A stretch of DNA of 64,000 bases, taken from assembly GCA_003056245.1 (NCBI GenBank), contig MVDH01000001.1, positions 1,488,716 to 1,552,715 of the forward strand, in the 5' to 3' direction. Positions 44,075-53,523 of the stretch are shown piece by piece; within the stretch, counting starts at the first letter, position 1, and every line of letters begins with the position of its first letter. The DNA is from Cellvibrio sp. 79. Its GTDB lineage: Bacteria > Pseudomonadota > Gammaproteobacteria > Pseudomonadales > Cellvibrionaceae. The translations under genes were made by a program, and so were the position numbers. A model generated the notes under the pieces. It saw only the letters and a list, made by a program, of their open reading frames with translations. It made no database searches and was not told where the DNA came from.

Positions 44075-44443
44075 ATGCCTGTTTACGACTACAAATGCGC
44101 AGACCATGGCCTGTTTTATGAATTGGCGGCAATGGAAGATTCCAGCAAACCCATGGCATGTCCGACGTGTGCAACATTGTGCGCGCGAGTGATTATGCTG
44201 GCACCGGAATTTCTGGATATGAAAAAAGAAAATAGGGCTGCGCATCAACGCAATGAAACAGCGATGAATACGCCAGTTTTTTCTACGCCCGAATATCGTG
44301 CTGAACAAAAAGCGCGACGCGAACACAAACATGGTAAAGGTTGCGGTTGCAGTGATAAACCTATTCGTAAATCCAACCTGATGTACACCGCTGGCGGGAA
44401 TAAAATGTTTCCTTCCATGCGCCCCTGGATGATTAGCCACTAA
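44075..44443 (+). CDS. fmdB: FmdB-family zinc-ribbon protein
   Basis: A 122-residue protein with the FmdB N-terminal zinc ribbon (MPVYDYKCADHGLFYELA, then ACPTCATLCARV). A charged middle and a second Cys pair (KGCGCSDKP) follow. FmdB is a putative regulator linked to formamidase operons in methylotrophs, though its mechanism is unproven. One ribbon position is His/Gly where many members have a second Cys pair (CADHG). ATG 44075 is supported by GCGGAG upstream. It is likely co-transcribed with fmdA despite the intervening repeat. Confidence 0.85.
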   Translation: MPVYDYKCADHGLFYELAAMEDSSKPMACPTCATLCARVIMLAPEFLDMKKENRAAHQRNETAMNTPVFSTPEYRAEQKARREHKHGKGCGCSDKPIRKSNLMYTAGGNKMFPSMRPWMISH

Positions 44444-44602
44444 CTAATACCTACTTTGCGAGACATTAGCGTAAGTTGGGATGATAAGAATGCGCCAGAA
44501 AAAATCAGTAGGGTATGAGTGTGGACTGCGCTATGAACTACAGTGAAAGGCTTTGCATTAAAGGTTGGTATAGTTTTATTGATCGCACTTAAAAAAATAA
44601 TA

Positions 44603-45214
44603 TTAACGGTTTGACGGGCGTAATGTGTCGATATAATCGTTTAATGTACCAAATAAATCAGTAAGCAATTGCGGTGCTTGCATGCATTTGGCTACACCGA
44701 TAATTCCCTGGTAACTCGCCATGATAAACATTGCAATTTTGCCCGGGTTAATGTCCTGGCGAACCAGGCCTTGCTGTTGGCCTTGTTCAAGTGAGGTGAC
44801 GATTGAGTCATAGATGCTTTCCATAATATTTTCCAACCGCTCATGGAAACCTTTGTCGATTGATGCCATTTCCTGGTTTAAATTGTTGAGCGGGCAACCT
44901 TTGAAACAAACTTCATTTTTATAAAGGTCTGCTTTCCATAAAAATAATTGTTGTATTGCAGTTAATGGATTGGGGTATTTGCTGGAAAATTCAGCCCAGT
45001 TTTCCTTTACATGTTCTAATAAAATTTCATCGACAACGGCATAACCCAGTGCCAGTTTATTGGGAAAATAATGGTAGAGCGCGCCCTTGGCTAACTGGGT
45101 TTTTTGCAATATCGCTTCAATGCGCATTCCCTGATAGCCATTTTCATAGATTTCCTCCTGAGCAGCTTCAAGAATTCGAGTGCGAGTATGTTCGGGATTG
45201 CGTTCGATAGACAT
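44603..45214 (-). CDS. TetR-family transcriptional regulator
   Basis: A 203-residue repressor. The N-terminal helix-turn-helix reads RTRILEAAQEEIYENGYQGMRIEAILQKTQLAKGALYHYFPNKLALGYAV. The C-terminal part is an effector domain with a CFKGCPLNNLNQEMA segment (as in TetR_C-type regulators near oxidative or electrophile stress genes). The start at ATG 45214 is chosen although the frame continues to 45361, because the longer version would run through the palindromic operator at 45292. The target could be itself or the divergent VIT-family gene. Confidence 0.88.
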   Translation of the reverse strand: MSIERNPEHTRTRILEAAQEEIYENGYQGMRIEAILQKTQLAKGALYHYFPNKLALGYAVVDEILLEHVKENWAEFSSKYPNPLTAIQQLFLWKADLYKNEVCFKGCPLNNLNQEMASIDKGFHERLENIMESIYDSIVTSLEQGQQQGLVRQDINPGKIAMFIMASYQGIIGVAKCMQAPQLLTDLFGTLNDYIDTLRPSNR

Positions 45215-45291
45215 GGGATTCTCGTGAACCAGTAAATGATACGGCGATAAATTATTATGAATAGTCGAATAGGTTGTATTGGTTGTTTTAA

Positions 45292-45309
45292 ACCGACCAA
45301 ATGGTCGGT
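45292..45309. promoter_or_regulatory. Palindromic operator, probably for the TetR-family regulator
   Basis: ACCGACCAAATGGTCGGT: 8-bp perfect half-sites with a two-base centre, in the 233-bp divergent gap between the TetR gene and the VIT gene. The GACCGACC/GGTCGGTC type is common for TetR-family operators. Confidence 0.7.
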
Positions 45310-45447
45310 CATCATTAAATAGTAAGGTTATTTGACTTGTCAATAACAGCGCATTGCACAATGATTTGTTTCACCACACGGCAACGTTGCATATAACCGT
45401 ATTGGTTATATCATTTACCAAAAGCAAATATATAAGGGGCAAGTACC

Positions 45448-46143
45448 ATGCCGCATCGTCATCACGAACGTCATAAATCCCAACATTCAGGTTGGCTGCG
45501 CGCCGCCGTTTTGGGGGCAAACGATGGGATTATTTCCACCGCAAGTTTAATGATGGGGATGGTAACAGCAGGTGTATCGGGATCTACGATTTTATTAAGT
45601 GGTGTTGCCGGTTTGGTGGCCGGTGCAATGAGCATGGCGGCGGGTGAATATGTATCAGTTCGTTCACAAGCTGATACGGAAGCAGCAGACATTGCGCGGG
45701 AAACTCACGAACTTGAAACGAATCCAGGTGGAGAGCAACATGAATTGGAAGAAATTTATGTCGCACGCGGATTGGAGCGAGAGCTCGCTCATGAAGTTGC
45801 TAAACAATTAATGGCTCACGATGCGCTGGGTGCCCACGCGCGTGATGAATTAGGTATCACCGATATTTTTTCCGCGCGGCCGTTACAAGCGGCGCTCACT
45901 TCTGCGTTAACTTTTTCAGTGGGTGCATTTATTCCGTTGTTAGTCGTGTTATTACATCCTGCTGAATATCTTGCATTTGCAATTGCGACGGTTTCCCTGA
46001 TCGCACTCGCCGTGCTCGGCGGCTTGGCGGCGAAAGTTGGCGGTGCTAATAAGTTTGTCGGGGCTGCCCGTGTAGGCTTTTGGGGTGCAACGGCTATGGC
46101 GCTAACCGCTGCGGCAGGGCATTTATTTGGAGCAGTGGTTTAA
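45448..46143 (+). CDS. VIT1/CCC1-family membrane transporter
   Basis: A 231-residue membrane protein of the VIT family, whose members export or store Fe(II) or Mn(II). The His-rich N-terminus (MPHRHHERHKSQH) is followed by the family core LRAAVLGANDGIISTASLMMGMVTAG, AGAMSMAAGEYVSVRSQADTE, an acidic metal-binding helix (ETHELETNPGGEQHELEEIYVARGL) and two C-terminal helix pairs. GGGGC precedes ATG 45448. It is divergent from the TetR gene and possibly controlled by it. Confidence 0.9.
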   Translation: MPHRHHERHKSQHSGWLRAAVLGANDGIISTASLMMGMVTAGVSGSTILLSGVAGLVAGAMSMAAGEYVSVRSQADTEAADIARETHELETNPGGEQHELEEIYVARGLERELAHEVAKQLMAHDALGAHARDELGITDIFSARPLQAALTSALTFSVGAFIPLLVVLLHPAEYLAFAIATVSLIALAVLGGLAAKVGGANKFVGAARVGFWGATAMALTAAAGHLFGAVV

Positions 46144-46146
46144 TCG

Positions 46147-46851
46147 TTATTTATCAACTTTCTTATCAAAGATGTGCGCAATCACTTCGCTCATCGCGCG
46201 ATTAATCTGCGCAAAGCGCTGTGCATCGGCCAGCATAAAATCGGCAGGCTGGGTGTAGCGGGAGCCATCGATATCTTCGGCGCAATTTTCAATTAATGCT
46301 GAGGCTGATGCAGGTGTAGTTTCCAGGTGAAACTGGAATCCGTACACCTGATTATCCAGGGCATAAGCCTGGTTTAAACAACCTTCACTGCGCGCGATAT
46401 GCAACGCGCCGGGTGGGATAGCAAATGTGTCGCCATGCCAGTGAAAAACTTCCGGATATTTCGCCAGTATGTGGGCGATAGGGTGGGTACTGGCTTCAGG
46501 TAAAATCTGCAGCGGCAACCAACCGATTTCCTTGTGGGCATTACGTGTGACTTTACCGCCCAATACATCGGCAGTCAGTTGCGCTCCGAGGCAAATACCT
46601 ATCACGATTTTGCCCGCATTAATTGCCTCCCTGATCAGGTTTTTTTCATCGGCTAGCCAGGGATAAATTGCCTCGTCATAAATTCCCATCGGGCCGCCCA
46701 TTACAATCAATGCATCAAAACTGTGCACAGCCGGGGCTTGGTCGCCACGATACCAATGGGTGGTGTTGAGCGTATAAGAACGCGCGGTGAAGTCATTGGC
46801 CATGCTGCCAATATCTTCAAACGGGACATGCTGCAAACTATGGATACGCAT
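46147..46851 (-). CDS. Class I glutamine amidotransferase-like protein
   Basis: A stand-alone GATase1 domain of 234 residues (GuaA N-terminal-like). The nucleophile Cys is in VIGICLGAQLTADVLGG, and the His/Glu pair is in VYGFQFHLETT. ALIVMGGPMGIYDEAIYPWLADEKNLI is typical of the subgroup annotated as GMP synthase-like amidotransferases. The substrate is unknown; some relatives are gamma-glutamyl hydrolases for polyamine catabolism. AAAGGAG precedes ATG 46851. Convergent with the VIT gene. Confidence 0.88.
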   Translation of the reverse strand: MRIHSLQHVPFEDIGSMANDFTARSYTLNTTHWYRGDQAPAVHSFDALIVMGGPMGIYDEAIYPWLADEKNLIREAINAGKIVIGICLGAQLTADVLGGKVTRNAHKEIGWLPLQILPEASTHPIAHILAKYPEVFHWHGDTFAIPPGALHIARSEGCLNQAYALDNQVYGFQFHLETTPASASALIENCAEDIDGSRYTQPADFMLADAQRFAQINRAMSEVIAHIFDKKVDK

Positions 46852-47010
46852 AAAAAACTCCTTTAACCGGGCGAGTGGATATAAGCAGACCTAGATTATG
46901 CAGAAATCCAGCCAGTTTGGCTGTTTAATTCCGTAAGTTACGGCCCGGAGACGGCGGATTGTCTGGTGATTCGTGTATACTCCGGCCATTATTTGTGCGT
47001 TATAACTGTG

Positions 47011-48678
47011 GTGACGAGATTGATAGGCTTTTTTAAAAAATTGATGGGCTCCGGGACTGATAAGCCCGCTAAACAAGAAAACCCTGTAAAAACATCCGAG
47101 AAATCGCCCCATGAGCATGGGGCGAATACCAGAAAGCATCCGCGTGAGCGCCATCAGGGCCAGGATCGTAGTAATGGACAGGATCGTAGTAATGGGCAAG
47201 ACCGCGAGCGTCACGGGCAAGAGCAGCGTTCACACAACAACCGCAACCAGCGCGGCCAACAAAAAGCCGAGCATACTGACAAACCCGTAACCAGAGCAGA
47301 AAAGCCGGCGCAATCCAGGGTGGAAAAATCCCATGCCCCCAAGCGCTCGGTCAAAGTGGATCACGGTCCTTGGGATATTTCCCAATTTCCAGTTGAAGAG
47401 ATAGAAGGCAAAACCCGCTTCCATGATTTCGATCTGGAAATGCCGCTGATGCGCGGTATTGCTGAATTGAGCTTTAAATATTGTTCGCCGATTCAAGCCC
47501 AATCATTACCCCATGCATTACAAGGCAAAGATGTTGTTGGCAAAGCGCAAACCGGTACGGGAAAAACTGCTGCGTTTTTGACAGCAATTATCGATGACCT
47601 GTTAAAAAATCCCATTGCTGAAAAACGTTATGCGGGCGAAGCGCGCGCACTGGTAATCGCACCAACACGTGAATTGGTCATTCAAATTGCTGACGATGCA
47701 AAAGCCTTATGCAAATTTACTGATTTAAAAATCCATACGCTGGTCGGTGGTATGGACTACACCAAACAGCAACGTCATTTACACGAGGATCTGGTGGATA
47801 TCCTCGTCGCTACACCCGGTCGCTTGCTGGATTTTTGTGGCAACAAAGATGTGTACCTGGACCAGTTGGAAATATTGGTTATCGATGAAGCCGATCGCAT
47901 GCTTGATATGGGTTTTATTCCACAAGTACGCCAAATTGTTCGCCAAACACCGAAGCGTGAAGATCGCCAGACATTATTTTTCTCCGCTACATTTACTGAT
48001 GATGTTCACAACCTCGTGCAGCAATGGACATACAAACCGATCACGGTAGAAATTGAACCGGAATCAGTTGCCAATGCGCGTGTGGACCAGCATGTATATC
48101 TGGTTTCCACAGAAGAAAAATACACACTGCTCTATAACCTGATTCAACAGGAACATGCCGAGAGCATGATTGTGTTTGCCAACCGTCGCGACGAATGCCG
48201 CGATCTGCACGAAAAATTATTGCGCCACGGTATCAAAGCCGGTCTGTTGTCTGGCGAAATTACCCAGAATAAACGTGTATCGACACTGGATGCATTTAAA
48301 AGTGGTGAGATAAAAGTGTTGGTTGCTACTGATGTAGCGGGACGTGGAATTCATATCAGCGGCATCAGCCACGTAGTGAATTTTACCTTGCCGGAAGAGC
48401 CGGAAGATTACGTGCATCGTATCGGCCGCACCGGTCGTGCTGGCAAAGCAGGAACATCAATCAGTTTTGCTTGTGAAGATGATGCGTTGCGTTTGGCACC
48501 CATTGAGGAACTGTTGGGCAAGCCTATTAAATGCGAGCAACCGCCCGAACCTTTACTACTGGCGCCGCCGGATTTGCCACCTGCACCGCCGCGTTCACGC
48601 AATAGCAATGAACGTTACACCAACCGTTCAGTGGGTAATCGCCCCGGCGGCAATCGCAATCGCCGTCCACGCCACTGA
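47011..48678 (+). CDS. rhlB: DEAD-box RNA helicase, RhlB-like
   Basis: A 555-residue ATP-dependent RNA helicase. After a long basic, Asn/Gln/Arg-rich N-terminal extension (~20-115, including [16 protein letters not shown] from a DNA repeat) comes a complete DEAD-box core: [16 protein letters not shown] (Q motif), [48 protein letters not shown] and [11 protein letters not shown]. The core resembles Pseudomonas RhlB, a degradosome-associated helicase. The start is uncertain: GTG 47011 or GTG 47008 gives [13 protein letters not shown], the frame beginning at 46966. A short Pro/Arg-rich tail ends it. Confidence 0.88.
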   Translation: MTRLIGFFKKLMGSGTDKPAKQENPVKTSEKSPHEHGANTRKHPRERHQGQDRSNGQDRSNGQDRERHGQEQRSHNNRNQRGQQKAEHTDKPVTRAEKPAQSRVEKSHAPKRSVKVDHGPWDISQFPVEEIEGKTRFHDFDLEMPLMRGIAELSFKYCSPIQAQSLPHALQGKDVVGKAQTGTGKTAAFLTAIIDDLLKNPIAEKRYAGEARALVIAPTRELVIQIADDAKALCKFTDLKIHTLVGGMDYTKQQRHLHEDLVDILVATPGRLLDFCGNKDVYLDQLEILVIDEADRMLDMGFIPQVRQIVRQTPKREDRQTLFFSATFTDDVHNLVQQWTYKPITVEIEPESVANARVDQHVYLVSTEEKYTLLYNLIQQEHAESMIVFANRRDECRDLHEKLLRHGIKAGLLSGEITQNKRVSTLDAFKSGEIKVLVATDVAGRGIHISGISHVVNFTLPEEPEDYVHRIGRTGRAGKAGTSISFACEDDALRLAPIEELLGKPIKCEQPPEPLLLAPPDLPPAPPRSRNSNERYTNRSVGNRPGGNRNRRPRH

Positions 48679-48710
48679 TTTATTGATGCGTTAAGTAATC
48701 AATGAATTAA

Positions 48711-48741
48711 TTGCCCGGCCTACGCCGGGCAAATTGTTTTT
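48711..48741 (+). terminator. Intrinsic terminator after the helicase gene
   Basis: TTGCCCGGC and GCCGGGCAA form a perfect 9-bp stem with a CTAC loop, followed by a T-rich stretch. It ends 7 bp before the EamA gene. Confidence 0.75.
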
Positions 48742-48747
48742 AACGGA

Positions 48748-49632
48748 ATGTTTATGTCTGCTGCCTCCCCGGCCAAATCTGCATTGCTTACGTTGCATCT
48801 CGGCGCTTTTATGATGGGCGCTACGGGGTTGTTTTCAAAAATTATTGAATTACCCGCATGGGATATCACCGGTTATCGTACCTGGATTGCAGTGGCGGTA
48901 TTATTTATTTGGGTATGGTGGCGCGAGCGTAATATTGCGCTAAAGACGCCGCGTGATTATGGCCGGATGTTGATATTAGGTACGTTGCTGGCGTTGCATT
49001 GGGTTACGTTTTTTCATTCGATGCAAGTGGCGAATATCGCCGTGGGCATGATTTCACTTTACGCTTATCCGGTCGTGACTGTCTTCCTCGAACCCTGGAT
49101 CAAACGCACGCAATTGGATTGGCGCGATGTGGTCAGCGGCGTTTTGGTGTTGGTGGGGATTTATTGGCTCGTGCCGGAATTTGATGTCAGCAATAATCTC
49201 ACGGAAGGCGTAATTTGGGGCGTTATTTCCGCGCTTACTTTTGCGGTGCGTAATTTATTGTTGAGCCATTGGTTTAGCAATCAAACAGCGGCGCGCTCCA
49301 TGAGTTACCAGGTGTTGATTGTGGCTTTATTAATGACTCCGGTTCTATTGTTATCCAATCATCAACCCACCGAAAAAGATTGGTGGTTACTCATTTGTTT
49401 AGGGATTATTTTTACCGCCGTCACCCACACATTGCTCGGTTTTTCCCTGCGTTATCTAAAAGCAAAAACAGTGGGATTGGTGGCTTGCTTGCAGCCGGTG
49501 TACGCCGTGATTTATGAAATTTTTCTGCTGCATGAAATTCCTGCGACCAGCACGTTGATTGGTGGTGCGATTATTATGTGCGCTGCAATTTATGAATCAG
49601 TGCGTGAGCATAAAAAATCCGGCTCCGTCTGA
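48748..49632 (+). CDS. EamA/DMT-superfamily transporter
   Basis: A ten-helix inner-membrane exporter of 294 residues (drug/metabolite transporter superfamily). It has two EamA repeats: the first includes GLFSKIIELPAWDITGYRTWIAVAVLFIW and ALHWVTFFHSMQVANIAVGMISLYAYPVVTVFLEP; the second includes AFAVRNLLLSHWF, LGFSLRYLKAKTVGLVACLQPVYAVIYEIFLLHE. The substrate is unknown. ATG 48748 or 48754 could start it. Confidence 0.88.
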   Translation: MFMSAASPAKSALLTLHLGAFMMGATGLFSKIIELPAWDITGYRTWIAVAVLFIWVWWRERNIALKTPRDYGRMLILGTLLALHWVTFFHSMQVANIAVGMISLYAYPVVTVFLEPWIKRTQLDWRDVVSGVLVLVGIYWLVPEFDVSNNLTEGVIWGVISALTFAVRNLLLSHWFSNQTAARSMSYQVLIVALLMTPVLLLSNHQPTEKDWWLLICLGIIFTAVTHTLLGFSLRYLKAKTVGLVACLQPVYAVIYEIFLLHEIPATSTLIGGAIIMCAAIYESVREHKKSGSV

Positions 49633-49669
49633 TCTCAACTAAACTGCTGTTAATTGCGGAGAAGAGATT

Positions 49670-50476
49670 ATGAGTAACACCTTAATGCCAGTCGTGTTCG
49701 TTCCCCATGGCGGTGGCCCAATGCCGTTGCTGGGTGATGTCAGTCATCGCGAGCTCACTGCATTTATGCAGAACCTCGCGCAGGATTTGCCAACACCCAA
49801 AGCGATTCTGGTGATTAGTGCCCATTGGGAAGAACCGCTTGCGCATGTGTCCAGTGCACCCAACCCGGCGATGATGTTTGATTACTACGGCTTTCCACCG
49901 GAAAGCTATGAGTTTCGCTATCCCGCACCCGGCCAGCCACAATTGGCCGAAGACATCGCACAATTGCTTCACAGCAATAATATTCCGGTAATCCTGGATA
50001 ATCAGCGCGGTTATGATCACGGCACTTTTGTGCCTTTGTTGCTCAGTTACCCGCGTGCTGATATTCCGGTGGTGCAATTATCATTACTCGCTTCTCTTGA
50101 TCCCGCTGCGCATATCGCCCTTGGTAACGCCATAGCACCGTTGCGTGAGCAAGGTGTATTGATTATCGGCTCAGGGATGTCATTCCATAATATGCGTGCG
50201 TTTTTCTCACCCAGTCCGGCAGTAAGAACAAAAAGCGACAATTTCGATCAATGGCTGATTGAAACCCTGACCAGCGATGCGCTGGATTATTCGCAGCGTG
50301 CAGGGCGATTAGCACACTGGACTAATGCACCCGAAGCACGTTTTTGTCATCCACGCGAGGAACATCTGTTGCCTTTGCATGTTTGTTTCGGTGCGGCCAA
50401 GGCTTCAGTTGTCGCGCAGCATAATTTTGGCGGTTACCTGTTAGGTACTCGTGTGAGTGGATTTCTCTGGCAATAA
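49670..50476 (+). CDS. DODA-type extradiol aromatic ring-opening dioxygenase
   Basis: A 268-residue class III extradiol dioxygenase of the 4,5-DOPA dioxygenase (YgiD) type. Metal or catalytic histidines are in VPHGGGPMPLL, VISAHWEEP and GYDHGTFVPLLLSYP; IGSGMSFHNMRAF is also conserved. The natural substrate is probably a catechol-like compound. GGAGAAGAG precedes ATG 49670. It sits 37 bp after the EamA gene on the same strand, so the two may be co-transcribed. Confidence 0.9.
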   Translation: MSNTLMPVVFVPHGGGPMPLLGDVSHRELTAFMQNLAQDLPTPKAILVISAHWEEPLAHVSSAPNPAMMFDYYGFPPESYEFRYPAPGQPQLAEDIAQLLHSNNIPVILDNQRGYDHGTFVPLLLSYPRADIPVVQLSLLASLDPAAHIALGNAIAPLREQGVLIIGSGMSFHNMRAFFSPSPAVRTKSDNFDQWLIETLTSDALDYSQRAGRLAHWTNAPEARFCHPREEHLLPLHVCFGAAKASVVAQHNFGGYLLGTRVSGFLWQ

Positions 50477-50577
50477 TTTGTCGTTCTGCGCGGTTTTGGC
50501 GCATTTTAATAATTCTTGGCTACACTCAATGATTATTCGCAAGCAATTGCTAGTGAAATGTTATTGAGAGTAATCTG

Positions 50578-51834
50578 ATGAAAAAGATTCTGGTTGTTGA
50601 AGACAGTGAAATGGTGATGAAGGTATTGCGCCATTTGGTTCAATCCTCAGCCCTGGCTTATGAAGCCGTTTATGCCAATAGCCTTGCGCAGGCGACGAAT
50701 GCATATGAACAAAACCCGCAAGAGTTTTTTGCGGCGCTGGTAGATTTAAATCTACCTGATGCACCTAATGGCGAAGTGGTGGACTTCACCCTCAGCAAAA
50801 AAATTCCCACTATTGTATTAACTGGCAGCTACGACGAAAAACGCCGCGAACAATTATTCAACAAAGGCATCGTCGATTACGTTACCAAAGAAGGTCGCTA
50901 CGCTTACAGCAAAGCGATTGGCATGATCAATCGTTTGGAAAAAAACCAGCATATTAAAGTGTTGGTCGTTGATGATTCCGATATGTCGCGCAAGCATGTT
51001 GCCAATTTATTCAAACGGCATTTGTTTCAAGTATTGGAAGCTGTCGATGGCGTTGATGCGATTAAAGTCTTGCTGGAAAATCCGGATATTAAATTGGTAT
51101 TCACTGATTACAATATGCCAAAAATGGATGGCTTTGAATTGGTGCGTAACCTGCGCTACAAATACGACAAAACAGATTTGATTATGATTGGTGTTTCCGG
51201 CGAAAGCAGTGAGGCGCTGTCCGCTAAATTTATCAAACATGGCGCCAATGATTTTTTGCGTAAACCTTTTCATCCGGAAGAGTTTTATTGTCGCATTATC
51301 CACAACATAGAATCGCTCGAATTAATAGAGCAAATTACGTATAACGCGCAGCGCGATCATTTGACCGGGCTTTATCATCGCTCTTATTTTTTTAACGCGG
51401 CCCGCGAGTTGTATCGCCAAGCGGTAGAGAAGGCGTCACCCTTGTCGCTTGGGGTTATTAATATCGATAATTTTAGTCATATGAATGAGCAGCACGGTAA
51501 TGCTTGGGGCGACGTTGCCCTGAAATGCATCGCAGCCAGTTTGCAAAACATGCTGGGGCGTTTTTTGCTGGCGCGCGCCGATAGCGATGACTTTTTTTTA
51601 TTGATGCCTGGGTTGGATCACGAAAAAGCGGCATCTTTTCTAGCAAAAGTAAAACAATTATTAGCTGCTGAAAAGTACGTTATCAATAATACTGAAACCC
51701 ATTTTTATTTTAGTGCCGGTATCAGTGATCAGTTGCACCAAAGCCTGGACCAGCAACTGGCACAAGCCACTCTACATTTGCATCGAGCAAAAGAAGCTGG
51801 TGGGAATATGATTGTGGATGATGGGGAAGAATAG
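50578..51834 (+). CDS. Response regulator with two receivers and a degenerate GGDEF domain
   Basis: A 418-residue cytoplasmic protein. Receiver 1 (~1-115) has VVEDSEMV, phospho-Asp in ALVDLNLPD and VDYVTKEG. Receiver 2 (~125-245) has VVDDSDMSR, VFTDYNMPKMDGF and FLRKPFHPEE. The GGDEF-like domain (~255-415) begins RDHLTGLYHRSYFF, but its active-site motif is SDDFF (~335-339) instead of GGDEF and the metal Asp region is NIDNFSHMN. It is therefore unlikely to make c-di-GMP and may bind nucleotide or act by protein contact. The order is like PleD, but with lost catalysis. Confidence 0.88.
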   Translation: MKKILVVEDSEMVMKVLRHLVQSSALAYEAVYANSLAQATNAYEQNPQEFFAALVDLNLPDAPNGEVVDFTLSKKIPTIVLTGSYDEKRREQLFNKGIVDYVTKEGRYAYSKAIGMINRLEKNQHIKVLVVDDSDMSRKHVANLFKRHLFQVLEAVDGVDAIKVLLENPDIKLVFTDYNMPKMDGFELVRNLRYKYDKTDLIMIGVSGESSEALSAKFIKHGANDFLRKPFHPEEFYCRIIHNIESLELIEQITYNAQRDHLTGLYHRSYFFNAARELYRQAVEKASPLSLGVINIDNFSHMNEQHGNAWGDVALKCIAASLQNMLGRFLLARADSDDFFLLMPGLDHEKAASFLAKVKQLLAAEKYVINNTETHFYFSAGISDQLHQSLDQQLAQATLHLHRAKEAGGNMIVDDGEE

Positions 51835-51933
51835 CGTTTGAGTTGTTACCAGCTTGATACTCCCAGGGTTACTATTGGAAATACAATTCGGCATAACATG
51901 TTCAATTTGTGAGCTGGCTAGTCCGACCGATAA

Positions 51934-51961
51934 TTTGTGCAGTTTTCATAACCTGCACAAA
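51934..51961 (-). terminator. Hairpin after urtE
   Basis: TTTGTGCAG and CTGCACAAA form a 9-bp stem with a 10-base loop directly beyond the urtE stop codon. No good T-run follows, so termination may be weak or factor-assisted. Confidence 0.45.
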
Positions 51962-51968
51962 TACACTG

Positions 51969-52664
51969 TTACACACTCAGATATCGTTGAACCAAACCAT
52001 CATTTAACTCAGCAATCGGCCCGGTTGCCACCACACTACCTTTTTCCATGATAAAAAAATCATCGGCAACACGGCGTGCGAATGGAAGCTTTTGCTCGAC
52101 AAGTAAAACGGTCAAGCCCAATTCTCGATTGAGTTTACGAATGACTTCACCAATATCGCGCACAACATTAGGTTGGATACCTTCGGTGGGTTCATCGAGA
52201 ATTAATAATTTTGGATCTAATACCAATGCGCGTCCAATGGCTAGTTGCTGTTGCTGGCCACCCGATAAGTCGCCACCGCGCCTGTGTTTCATTTCTTTCA
52301 GGACAGGAAACAATTCGTAGATCAATCCGGGAATTGAGCGCAATTTGTCCTTGCGTGCACCGAGAGAAATTTTTAAATTTTCTTCCACGGTAAGCAGAGG
52401 GAAAATTTCGCGGCCTTGCGGCACAAAGCCGATACCACCACGAGCACGATTTTCGGTGGAGAGCTTGTTGATCTCATAGCCATTTAAATGAATGGCACCA
52501 TCGCGCACTGGCAATAAGCCGGTAATACATTTGAGCAGGGTGGTTTTGCCGACACCATTACGGCCAATCAAACAACCACAAGTCCCCTGTTTCAGGTTGA
52601 GCGATAAATCCCACAAAATATGGCTTTGGCCGTAATATTGATTGATGTTTTTAATTTCCAGCAT
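51969..52664 (-). CDS. urtE: Urea ABC transporter ATP-binding protein UrtE
   Basis: Second ATPase of the canonical urea importer, 231 residues. Walker A GRNGVGKTTLLKCITG, signature LSGGQQQQLAIGRALVLDP, Walker B LLILDEPTEGIQPNVV and LLVEQKLPFARRVADDFFIMEKG. The end reads LNDGLVQRYLSV, as usual for UrtE. It is the last gene of urtABCDE, 46 bp after urtD, and is clearly diverged from the paralogue at 41203. Confidence 0.93.
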   Translation of the reverse strand: MLEIKNINQYYGQSHILWDLSLNLKQGTCGCLIGRNGVGKTTLLKCITGLLPVRDGAIHLNGYEINKLSTENRARGGIGFVPQGREIFPLLTVEENLKISLGARKDKLRSIPGLIYELFPVLKEMKHRRGGDLSGGQQQQLAIGRALVLDPKLLILDEPTEGIQPNVVRDIGEVIRKLNRELGLTVLLVEQKLPFARRVADDFFIMEKGSVVATGPIAELNDGLVQRYLSV

Positions 52665-52710
52665 TTTCTATTTACTCATTCTGCAATCGGTAGTGACCAA
52701 CCAATATTTG

Positions 52711-53523
52711 TTATTCGCCCAGATAAACTTCGATAACTTTGGGATCGTTTTGCACTTGGTCCATAGTACCTTCGGTTAATACCGAACCCTGATGCAACAC
52801 TGTTACCTTGCGTGCAATGGAGCGCACAAATTTCATATCGTGCTCCACCACAATGACCGAATGTTCACCAGCGAGGGACAATAACAATTCAGCTGTTTTT
52901 TCGGTTTCTTCACCGGTCATACCGGCGACGGGTTCATCAACCAACAATACGCGCGGGTTCTGCATTAATAGCATGCCGATTTCCAGCCATTGTTTTTGGC
53001 CATGAGAAAGTGAACCGGCATTTTTGTATCTGTGTTCAGCCAGACCGATTTGTATCAACACTTCATCGATACGATATTTTTGTGCGCTATTTAGTTGTTG
53101 GGACAGTGTCCACCACACACGTTTATCGGCAGCAGTTGCGAGCTCCAGGTTTTCGTAAACACTCAATGCTTCAAAAATGGTGGGCTTCTGGAATTTACGG
53201 CCAATACCACCGCGTGCGATCTGGTGCTCGGATAATTCCAGCAAATTAATTTGCTGGCCGAAATACACGCTGCCTTCATCCGGTTTGGTTTTTCCGGTAA
53301 TTACATCCATCATCGTTGTTTTACCGGCGCCGTTGGGGCCGATGATGCAACGCAGCTCACCTTCATCGATATACAAGTTCAAATTGTTCAATGCACGGAA
53401 ACCATCAAAACTAACGGTTACACCTTCGACATATAAAATAGTGCGATGAGTAGTATCCAATGGTGCGCCAAAGTTGGGATCTTTTTGTCCCATTGAATAG
53501 CGTTTATGCGAAAAAATATTCAT
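52711..53523 (-). CDS. urtD: Urea ABC transporter ATP-binding protein UrtD
   Basis: First ATPase, 270 residues. It has a ~25-residue N-terminal extension before ILYVEGVTVSFDGFRALNNL. Walker A GPNGAGKTTMMDVITG, signature LSHGQKQWLEIGMLLMQNP, Walker B VLLVDEPVAGMTGEE and VIVVEHDMKFVRSIA. Ends NDPKVIEVYLGE. Its ATG overlaps the urtC stop codon by one base, so translation is coupled. Confidence 0.93.
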   Translation of the reverse strand: MNIFSHKRYSMGQKDPNFGAPLDTTHRTILYVEGVTVSFDGFRALNNLNLYIDEGELRCIIGPNGAGKTTMMDVITGKTKPDEGSVYFGQQINLLELSEHQIARGGIGRKFQKPTIFEALSVYENLELATAADKRVWWTLSQQLNSAQKYRIDEVLIQIGLAEHRYKNAGSLSHGQKQWLEIGMLLMQNPRVLLVDEPVAGMTGEETEKTAELLLSLAGEHSVIVVEHDMKFVRSIARKVTVLHQGSVLTEGTMDQVQNDPKVIEVYLGE

